Origin: Deltaproteobacteria bacterium
GTDB lineage: Bacteria > Myxococcota_A > UBA796 > GCA-2862545
NCBI GenBank assembly: GCA_016938035.1
Contig: JAFGVK010000052.1
Location: forward strand, 1 to 49,687
Direction: 5' to 3'
Length of the DNA: 49,687 nucleotides
The notes under the pieces were generated by a model that searched no databases, had not been told where the DNA came from, and worked only from the letters and a program-made list of their open reading frames with translations. A program made the translations under genes and the position numbers. Below, piece by piece: positions 43,901-49,687 of the stretch (positions within the stretch are counted from its first letter, which is position 1; the number at the start of each line of letters is the position of its first letter).

Positions 43901-46582
43901 ATCACCGGGGTGAGCGGCTCTGGGAAGAGCTCGCTGGCCTTTGACACCCTGTTCGCGGAGGGGCAGCGGCGGTACGTCGAGAGCCTCTCCACCTACGCGC
44001 GCAGGTTCCTGGGGCGGCTCAACCACGCCGCGGTGGACCGGGTCGAGGGGCTGGCGCCGGCGATCGCGGTGGAGCAGCGGGTGGCCTCTCGCAACCCCCG
44101 CTCTACCGTGGCGACCGTCACTGAGGTCCACGACGTGCTCCGCCTGCTGTGGGCCCGCCTGGGGGTCGTGCACTGCCCCACCTGCGGGCTAGAGGTGCGG
44201 GGGCGCTCCCCCTCCGAGGCGGCCGGCGCGCTGCGGGCCCTGGATCCGGGCATGGGCGCGCTGCTCGCGCCGCTAGAGGCGGGGCAGGAGGTGGGGGCGC
44301 TGCTGGGGGAGGGCTGGACCCGCGTGTGGCGCGACGGGGAGGAGCTGCGCCTCGACTCGCTCGACGAAACCGAGACGATCGGGGAGGGGGTGCAGCTGGT
44401 GGTGGACCGCCTCAACCCGGCCAGGGCAGGGATGGGGCGGCTCACGGAGGCGCTGGCCGCTGCGTACAGGGCAGGGGGCGGGCTGGCGCGCTTCGCCCCG
44501 CGGGAGGGCCCGGAGTGGGTGGCCACTGAGTCGCCGGTCTGCCCCGAGCACGGGAGGGTCTTCCACGGGGCGCCCGAGCCCAGGCAGCTCTCGTTCAACA
44601 GCAGGCACGGGGCCTGCCCCCGGTGCGAGGGGCTGGGCACCGTGCGCCGGCTGAGCAGAGAGCGTCTGTTCCCCAACCTGGAGGGCGGCTTCTGGTCGGC
44701 GCTGGATGGGCGCGTCTCGGGGACGCTGCACGCCTCCAAGAAGCAGGCCGCCCTGCTGGACGCGGTGCTGGACGCGCTCGCGGCTACCGGGCCGGTGGGG
44801 ACGTGGTCCGAGGCGGTCTGGACGGGGATGATGGAGGGGCTGGCGGAGCCGCTGCCCCTCCGCTGGACCCAGCGCTGGGGCTCCATGCAGCGCGAGGTGG
44901 AGCAGGAGGTGGTGTGGGAGGGGCTGGTCGCGCTCTTCGCCGGGTGGCGCTCGGAGCTGCCTTACGAGCACGTCGTCTGTCCGGCCTGCGCCGGGGCGCG
45001 CCTGGCTCCCGCGCCGCGCGCCCTGCGCTTCCAGGGCCTGTCGCTCGGGCAGCTCTCTGCGCTGCCGATCCGCGAGGCGCTGGCCCTGGTCCGGGGCTGG
45101 CGCCTGGAGGGAGAGGCGGCGCTGGTGGGCGCCAGGGCCCTCTCGGAGCTGGAGCGGCGCCTGGGTTTCCTCGACGACGTGGGGCTGGGCTACCTGGCGC
45201 TGGACCGGGCCGCGGACAGTCTCTCGGGGGGCGAGGCGCAGCGCATCCGGCTGGCCTCCCTCCTCGGGGCGGGGCTGGTAGGGGTGATCTACGTGCTCGA
45301 CGAGCCCACGATTGGCCTGCATCCCCGGGACACCGACCGGCTGATCGTCACCCTCGAGGGCCTCCGAGACCTGGGCAACACCGTGCTGGTGGTGGAGCAC
45401 GACCCGGACACGATCCGGCGTGCTGACCACGTCATCGAGCTGGGCCCAGCGGCGGGCCGCCACGGGGGACAGCTGGTGCGGGAGGGCACCCCGGCGGAGA
45501 TCGAGGCCGATGCCGCCTCGCTCACCGGCAGGTGGCTCTCGGGGGCCGCGCACCTCCCCCGCCGGAGCGAGCGCAGGGCGCCGCGCGGGTGGATCACCCT
45601 CACCGCCCCCCGCCTCAACAATCTGGTCGCCGACGAGGTGCGGATCCCCACAGGGGTGTGGGTGGGGGTGAGCGGGGTGAGCGGCTCTGGGAAGTCCTCG
45701 CTGGTGATGAGCACCCTGATCCCCGCCCTGCAGCGCCACCTGGGCGAGCGCGTGGAGGTGCCGCCGCTAGGCGGCCTCGCCGCCAGTGAGGCGGTGGCGC
45801 GGGTGGTGCGGGTAGATCAGGCGCCCCTGGCCCGCTCCCCGCGCTCCACCCCGGCTACCTACACCAAGATCCTCGACGAGCTGCGGGCGCTCTTCGCCCA
45901 GAGCCGCGGCGCGAGCGAGCGGGGGTGGGGCCCAGGGCGCTTCTCGTACAACTCGCCCTCCGGTGGCGGCAGGTGCCCGGTCTGCGAGGGGCGGGGCGCG
46001 ACCCTGGTGGAGATGCACTTCCTGCCGGACGTGTGGGTCCCCTGCGATGCCTGCGGTGGCACCCGCTACAACCGCCAGACCCTGGAGGTGCGCTGGGGCG
46101 GCCGCTCGATCGCGGAGCTGCTGGCGATGCGCGCCGACGAGGCGCTGGGGCTGTTTCCCCACCACCGGCACCTCCATCGCAAGATCCAGGCCCTGGTCGA
46201 CGTGGGGTTGGGCTACCTCTCGCTGGGGCAGCCGCTCTCGACCCTCTCGGGGGGCGAGGCGCAGCGGGTGAAGCTCGCGGCGGAGCTGGTGAGCCGCGTC
46301 GGTCACACCGTCTATGTGCTCGACGAGCCCACCACCGGCCTGCACATGGCGGACGTGTCCCAGCTGGTGGCGGTGCTGCACAGGCTGGTGGAGCAGGGCC
46401 ACACGGTGATCACCGTCGAGCACAACCTCGATCTGCTGGGACAGACCGACTGGATCGTAGAGATGGGACCGGAAGGGGGCGCCGAGGGCGGCGCGCTGGT
46501 GGCGCAGGGGAGGCCCGAGGAGATAGCCCAGAGAGGGACGCCCACCGGCGTGGCGCTGGCGAGGTGGCGGGAGGGGCAATGA
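40964..46582 (+). CDS. uvrA: Double-length UvrA, tandem-duplicated excinuclease subunit
   Basis: A 1872-residue protein made of two complete UvrA copies head to tail (about 1-925 and 935-1870). Each copy has two ABC ATPase modules, giving four Walker A lysines: Lys43, Lys647, Lys988 and Lys1577, each in GVSGSGKS. Both copies keep signature SLSGGEAQR or TLSGGEAQR motifs and the UvrB-binding and insertion regions. Both have the C-terminal zinc module (GGRCEACEG...VPCEVCEGRRFN and GGRCPVCEG...VPCDACGGTRYN). UvrA finds bulky DNA damage with UvrB for nucleotide excision repair; it normally works as a dimer, so this protein could form the dimer in one chain. Chlamydial UvrA is likewise about 1786 residues. 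The GTG at 40964 or ATG at 40973 may be the start. Confidence 0.93.
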   Translation: MLAMQSHDFIEIIGATEHNLRGVDVRVPHNSLVVFSGVSGSGKSTLAFDTIYQEGQRRYMESLSAYARQFLGQMTRPAVESIQGLSPTLSIDQKTVNRNPRSTVGTITELYDHLRLWMARLGTPHCPRCGREVSRISVEQIVEELLRTAPEAPAVVMGPVVRERKGEYRKELGQLVADGWVRARVDGTLRMLAEEIDLARYERHTIEVVVDRLRLREGDRGRLAEALETAFSVGGGVAVVQVGGEDRAFSLERGCPDHPEIAIPELEPRLFSFNAPQGACPTCDGLGETEAMDANRLCPPRLPPLDGFQAFNEQGRLPFALFDREALGRVIDALGVPRAVPLRDWPAPAARRLLLGDPELTVRCESSREDGPTEVRTLPWRGLVGLVAHTWQWSRNPGFERFIVRQACADCGGTRLNEVARAVRYRGRSLPEMAGWSVEEAFAFFSALTLDEGERRVGALILSEITGRLRFLVEVGLGYLTLDRSAASLSGGEAQRIRLAAQVGAGLQGVTYVLDEPSIGLHPRDSAQLIEALKRLRDRGNTVIVVEHDEETLRAADYVVDVGPGPGREGGELVVAGTVPQLLRSRRSITASYLRGDARIARPETHRQGDGRALVLRGASTHNLDGVDLIVPLGRFVAVAGVSGSGKSTLIFDVLEPTLRDGAPVGCEAVEGLEHIDKVIQISQAPIGRTPRSNPATYTGLLTPIRDLFAQTSIARARGWTKSRFSFNVKGGRCEACEGAGVKVVEMQFLPSVTVPCEVCEGRRFNEETLDARWRGLSIAEVLALTVSEALAVFEHHPAIARPLAALEEVGLGYLSLGQPSTTLSGGEAQRVKLATELHRTPARHTLYLLDEPTTGLHLRDVDRLLAALDRLVDAGHTVLVVEHHLDVLLRADHLIELGPEGGAGGGRIVAEGAPEAVAVSGSPTGIALAAALRPSEAVPAPRGRPSRRGGQRAIEVRGARAHNLAGVDVDIPRGKLTVITGVSGSGKSSLAFDTLFAEGQRRYVESLSTYARRFLGRLNHAAVDRVEGLAPAIAVEQRVASRNPRSTVATVTEVHDVLRLLWARLGVVHCPTCGLEVRGRSPSEAAGALRALDPGMGALLAPLEAGQEVGALLGEGWTRVWRDGEELRLDSLDETETIGEGVQLVVDRLNPARAGMGRLTEALAAAYRAGGGLARFAPREGPEWVATESPVCPEHGRVFHGAPEPRQLSFNSRHGACPRCEGLGTVRRLSRERLFPNLEGGFWSALDGRVSGTLHASKKQAALLDAVLDALAATGPVGTWSEAVWTGMMEGLAEPLPLRWTQRWGSMQREVEQEVVWEGLVALFAGWRSELPYEHVVCPACAGARLAPAPRALRFQGLSLGQLSALPIREALALVRGWRLEGEAALVGARALSELERRLGFLDDVGLGYLALDRAADSLSGGEAQRIRLASLLGAGLVGVIYVLDEPTIGLHPRDTDRLIVTLEGLRDLGNTVLVVEHDPDTIRRADHVIELGPAAGRHGGQLVREGTPAEIEADAASLTGRWLSGAAHLPRRSERRAPRGWITLTAPRLNNLVADEVRIPTGVWVGVSGVSGSGKSSLVMSTLIPALQRHLGERVEVPPLGGLAASEAVARVVRVDQAPLARSPRSTPATYTKILDELRALFAQSRGASERGWGPGRFSYNSPSGGGRCPVCEGRGATLVEMHFLPDVWVPCDACGGTRYNRQTLEVRWGGRSIAELLAMRADEALGLFPHHRHLHRKIQALVDVGLGYLSLGQPLSTLSGGEAQRVKLAAELVSRVGHTVYVLDEPTTGLHMADVSQLVAVLHRLVEQGHTVITVEHNLDLLGQTDWIVEMGPEGGAEGGALVAQGRPEEIAQRGTPTGVALARWREGQ

Positions 46583-47307
46583 AGATCGCGGCGGTGCAGT
46601 TCAAGGGTGTGAAGGGTGACTGGGAGGCCTCGCTGGAGCGCCTGCTGCCGCTGGTGGCCCACGGTGTCCGGCGCGCCGACCTGGTGGTGCTGCCGGAGAT
46701 GGCGCTCACTGGCTATGTCTTTGCCGACGCTGACGCGGTTCGCGCAGTGTCCGAGCCCGCCGAGGGGCCGACCCTGGAGGCGCTGGCTCCCCTGGCGCGG
46801 GCGGGGAGGGCCTGGGTGGTGGCGGGCTTCCCCGAGCGGGACGGGCCCCGCCTGTACAACAGCGCCCTGGTGATCGACCCCACCGGAGCGCTGGCCTTCA
46901 CCTACCGCAAGACCCTCCTCTTCGAGGCCGACCTGCCCTGGGCCACCCCCGGAGACTCGGGCTACAGGACCTTCGACACGGGCGTTGGGCGGTTTGGGGT
47001 GGGGATCTGCATGGACCTCAACGACGACCGCTTCACCGCGTGGTGCAGGGAGGAGGCGCCCGACGCGGTGGCGCTCTGCGCCAACTGGCTGGATGAGGAT
47101 CTGGACATCTGGCCCTACTGGGCGTGGCGGATGACTGGCGCTCCGGGGGCGCTGGCGGTGGCCAACACCTGGGGTCCGGAGGGCGCCCTGCGCTTTCGCG
47201 GGCAGTCGGCGGTGATCCTGGGCCGCGAGGTGCTGGCGGGCGCGCCGGTGGAGGGGGACGGGGTGGTGGCGGCGGAGGTGTCCCCGGGGCGGACCCAGGG
47301 CGGGTAG
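46579..47307 (+). CDS. Carbon-nitrogen hydrolase (nitrilase superfamily)
   Basis: A 242-residue soluble amidase-type enzyme with the Glu-Lys-Cys triad: Glu40 in VLPEMALTGY, Lys111 in YRKTLLF and Cys144 in VGICMDLNDDRF. It hydrolyses a C-N bond in a small amide or N-carbamoyl compound; the tail is short (RTQGG), so it lacks the extension found in some NAD synthetases. ATG overlaps the uvrA stop as ATGA, so the pair is coupled although no functional link is known. Confidence 0.88.
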   Translation: MKIAAVQFKGVKGDWEASLERLLPLVAHGVRRADLVVLPEMALTGYVFADADAVRAVSEPAEGPTLEALAPLARAGRAWVVAGFPERDGPRLYNSALVIDPTGALAFTYRKTLLFEADLPWATPGDSGYRTFDTGVGRFGVGICMDLNDDRFTAWCREEAPDAVALCANWLDEDLDIWPYWAWRMTGAPGALAVANTWGPEGALRFRGQSAVILGREVLAGAPVEGDGVVAAEVSPGRTQGG

Positions 47308-47559
47308 GGCCGCTGGCGGGCGAGGCGAGCCGCTGGTGCTTCGTTGTTTTATCTACTTCGATCCTTGAAACTAGAGGATTCGCCGGCCGCGCACGCGGGG
47401 CCTGTGGCGTCGCAAGCCGCTCGATCGGCACCGTGGCGCTGCCGCCAGCGTCTCGGTGCGGGGGCGCGCGGGCCTAGCCCCCACGCGGTCCAGTCCTCAC
47501 CTCCAGGACCTCGGTGAGCCAGCGGCGCGGGAGCCCTCGCGGGAGCGCGCCCGGCGCGA
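47308..47559. other. 252-base convergent gap
   Basis: Lies between the convergent hydrolase (+) and LuxR (-) genes. No gene. It holds a short AT-rich patch (about 47338-47390) in otherwise very GC-rich sequence. Confidence 0.55.
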
Positions 47560-48516
47560 TCACCTGGCCAACTCCTCCATCAGCTCCACCCTGTTGGCGA
47601 CCTCCAGCCGCAGGTAGATGGCCTTGAGGTGGGTCTTGGCGGTCTGGTAGCTGATCCCGAGCTCGCGGGCGACCTCCACGAGCGTCCCGCCCTCCGCAAC
47701 CCGTAGGGCAAGCTGTCGCTGCCGGGCGCTGAGCATCTCCACCGGCCGGATCCGCAGAGGTACGGTGGGCTCCACGCGGACCAGCCAGCCCGCCTCGCCG
47801 GCGGGGTGCAGGGCGGTGAGGAACAGGGCGAGGCCGTGGCGGGCGAAGATGCTGGGTCTCTCTGGTGTGTAGTGCTCGCATGCCAAGCCCGTTAGCGCTT
47901 GGAGCTGCGCGCGGAGTACAGGATCCGTGACAGGGGGGGCCCAGCCGATCACCGCTCGGTCGGGCCCCACCACGCCGGCGAGGGGGCGCTCCAGGGCCAG
48001 CGACGGGGCCTCCAGCCGCGAGAGCCGCGCGACGACGGGGTCCATCAGCTCCTGCAGCGCGGCCACCTCGCCAGGGGAGAAGGGCGCCCTGTGCGAGCCC
48101 CGAAGCACCCCCAGCCAGCCGATCACCCCGCCGCGCTGCCGGAACATCACCCTGGCGACGTCTGCGGCGTCCAGGGCCGCGCTCCAGGTGGTGGAGAAGC
48201 GCCCCAGGTCGCTGATCGCGCCCAGCTGGACGTAGGTGAAGATCCTCCCGAAGGTCCGCTGGTTGGCCACCACGTGGCGGTGGTAGGCCTCGGGGATCGC
48301 CTCGCGGAGCATCCGCTGGTGCTCCCACTGCATGGAGCGCCCGGCGACGACGAGATCGGCGGGGGTGACCACGCCGTCGTGCTCGACGAGGTTGCCGAGG
48401 TTGATGCCGTCGCAGTCGTAGCTGTCGGCCAGCGCCTGCACCGTGGCGTCCCGCTGCGCGTGGTAGGGCAGGTCGAGGGGGATAGCGCGCAGGCGCGTGG
48501 CGAGGGGGGCGGTCAC
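47560..48516 (-). CDS. LuxR-type regulator (paralogue 2)
   Basis: A 318-residue protein with a C-terminal helix-turn-helix of the LuxR/GerE type: LSARQRQLALRVAEGGTLVEVARELGIS, QTAKTHLKAIYLRLEVANRVEL. The first ~240 residues are not a recognised sensor domain but resemble the upstream neighbour: both have AxxYHRHxV..., a central GWLGVLRG or GWFGAVRA motif, and FLTxLxPxGEAxWLVR. It is probably a DNA-binding regulator that senses a small ligand through the N-terminal region (inference). The GTG start overlaps the neighbour's stop as GTGA, with GGAG upstream. Confidence 0.82.
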   Translation of the reverse strand: MTAPLATRLRAIPLDLPYHAQRDATVQALADSYDCDGINLGNLVEHDGVVTPADLVVAGRSMQWEHQRMLREAIPEAYHRHVVANQRTFGRIFTYVQLGAISDLGRFSTTWSAALDAADVARVMFRQRGGVIGWLGVLRGSHRAPFSPGEVAALQELMDPVVARLSRLEAPSLALERPLAGVVGPDRAVIGWAPPVTDPVLRAQLQALTGLACEHYTPERPSIFARHGLALFLTALHPAGEAGWLVRVEPTVPLRIRPVEMLSARQRQLALRVAEGGTLVEVARELGISYQTAKTHLKAIYLRLEVANRVELMEELAR

Positions 48517-49508
48517 TGGGGCTCCATCGCCGCGGCCAGCTCGACCCTGTTGCTCACCCCCAGCAGCTTGTAGACGCTGCGGAGGTGGGTCTTGACCGTG
48601 TTCAGGCTGATGCCCAGCTCGCGCCCCGTCTCGGCGAGGGTTAGCCCCGCGGCGACAAGCAGGGCGATCTCGCGCTGCCGGTCGCTGAGACGGTCGGCGG
48701 GGCGGAGGGTGATCCCGTGGGCGGGGGTCAGCCTCGCGAGCCAGCCGTCGGGCGCTTCGCGTGGCCCGAGCGGGGTCAGGAACAGCGCCGCCCCGTCCCT
48801 GGCGTACGGGGACGGGGCCCCGCGCTGAGCCTCGGTCACCGCCTCGCGCAGCAGGGCGCCCAGCGGCACCGCGGCGCGCTGGTCGACGATCGGGCGCTCC
48901 CAGCCGATGGGCTCCCCGTCGGGCGCCAGCGCCCCCCTCAGGCTCTGCCCCGCGCTCAGGCCGATGAGCCGGTCTAGCCGAAGCGATCGCAGCCTCCTGT
49001 AGGTGGCGAGCAGGGCGGGCACCCAGGCCTGGAGCGCCTGCACCTCTTGGGCCCGGTAGGGGGGACTGCCCAGGGCGCGCACCGCGCCGAACCATCCGAT
49101 CTGCCCGTCGGCGTCGATGAAGTAGAACCTCGCGGCGTCCACCGCGCCAGCGGCCGCGGCCCAGTCGGCGAAGGCCGCGGTGAGCGTCCCCCCCTGCGTC
49201 ACCTCCGCGTAGGTGCGGACCTTGCCTACCTGCTTCAGCTCGTGCACCAGGTGGTGCCGGTAGGCCTCCGGGATCGTCTCGCGGTAGAGCACCTGGTGGA
49301 AGTCGTACATGGCGCGGGCTAGGTCGCTGCCGGCGTAGCAGACGTCGGTGATCGACACCACGCCCTCCACCTCGGCGAGCGCCACCGTGCCCACCGTGTC
49401 GCCCACTCCCGCCTCAAGCAGCCGGAGCGCGACGGCGCGGCGCACCGCCTCTGGCCCGTCCTCCCAGGGGAGGTCGTCGAGCGGAGGCTGTGGCGGCAGC
49501 ACCATCAC
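48513..49508 (-). CDS. LuxR-type regulator (paralogue 1)
   Basis: A 331-residue paralogue of the following gene, with a clear C-terminal LuxR helix-turn-helix: LSDRQREIALLVAAGLTLAETG, ELGISLNTVKTHLRSVYKLLGVSNRVEL. The N-terminal ~250 residues contain YRHHLVHELKQVGKVRTYAEV and DGQIGWFGAVRALGS, shared in form with the paralogue. Tandem coupling suggests the two may form heterodimers. GTG at 49508 or ATG at 49505 can be the start; GAGG lies upstream. Confidence 0.82.
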   Translation of the reverse strand: MMVLPPQPPLDDLPWEDGPEAVRRAVALRLLEAGVGDTVGTVALAEVEGVVSITDVCYAGSDLARAMYDFHQVLYRETIPEAYRHHLVHELKQVGKVRTYAEVTQGGTLTAAFADWAAAAGAVDAARFYFIDADGQIGWFGAVRALGSPPYRAQEVQALQAWVPALLATYRRLRSLRLDRLIGLSAGQSLRGALAPDGEPIGWERPIVDQRAAVPLGALLREAVTEAQRGAPSPYARDGAALFLTPLGPREAPDGWLARLTPAHGITLRPADRLSDRQREIALLVAAGLTLAETGRELGISLNTVKTHLRSVYKLLGVSNRVELAAAMEPQ

Positions 49509-49687
49509 AGGGAGGCCTCAGAGCGGGACCCACACCACCCCCTGGCCCTCGGCGCGAGGGCGGGTGGCGGGCGGTGGGTGAGGGACCGCATGGTGGCGTC
49601 GTCAGACAGGAACCTCGGCCAAGAGCAGGCGTCTTCACATCGCAAACGACGGTAGGAGGCGGCTTCTGGTTCTCGTGGCGCCGACCG
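49509..49687. other. Upstream region of the LuxR pair, to the window edge
   Basis: 179 bases with no supported gene; should contain the promoter of the tandem LuxR genes. No clear -10/-35 seen. Confidence 0.5.

Noticed and set aside
40979-44173. Minus-strand 1064-residue open frame antisense to uvrA
   Set aside because: His/Gly/Arg-rich shadow; UvrA motifs are all on the plus strand.

Overview
This is a GC-rich bacterial stretch (high G+C with strong third-position bias, so most genes carry long antisense shadow frames). Many predicted lipoproteins with acidic, Cys-rich MopE-type repeats, a hybrid sensor kinase, a double-length UvrA and a Na+-NQR operon suggest a delta-lineage Gram-negative such as a myxobacterium-like organism. 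That placement is inference; no rRNA or tRNA gene is visible to confirm it. I recognise 41 protein genes, packed tightly with many 4-base ATGA/GTGA start-stop overlaps. I see no insertion sequence, prophage or CRISPR array, so this looks like chromosomal backbone with lineage-specific surface genes.

Layout. 1-4488 (-): two tandem MopE-repeat surface lipoproteins, the downstream one cut by the window edge. 4628-7532 (+): a thioredoxin-fold/glutaredoxin fusion, a GroES-like co-chaperonin and a hybrid histidine kinase with an eroded ATP-binding domain. 7529-13632 (-): a coupled four-gene unit of two large glycosyltransferase-like proteins, a HAD phosphatase and a class II aldolase. 14429-17475 (-): a three-gene ABC-2 exporter behind a small unknown gene. 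17600-20043: two divergent lipoproteins, one with a long Asp-Thr repeat linker. 20597-26418 (-): envelope genes (PmtA-like phospholipid methyltransferase, MscS channel, class C beta-lactamase-fold lipoprotein, two secreted unknowns, a PAAR spike protein). 26562-28917 (+): lipoprotein, uracil-DNA glycosylase-fold protein, ChaN-like protein. 28973-33024 (-): HEAT-repeat protein, RNase HII, secreted unknown, TlpA-like thioredoxin.

33225-40827 (+) is the clearest functional system: nqrABCDEF, apbE (attaches FMN to NqrB/NqrC), nqrM (maturation of the NqrD/E metal site) and an Rrf2 regulator carrying the full IscR-type cluster ligand set. Together they encode a sodium-pumping NADH:quinone oxidoreductase, its two maturation factors and a probable Fe-S-sensing regulator. 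A 9-bp stem that would hide the nqrM ribosome-binding site lies just before nqrM. 40964-47307 (+): a tandem-duplicated UvrA with four ABC modules, coupled to a carbon-nitrogen hydrolase. 47560-49508 (-): two tandem paralogous LuxR-type regulators.

Most noteworthy: the Nqr maturation/regulation cassette with its possible RNA switch, the double UvrA, the degenerate hybrid kinase with a possibly leaderless GTG start, the glycosyltransferase-HAD-aldolase unit, and recurrent extended -10 promoter-like boxes.
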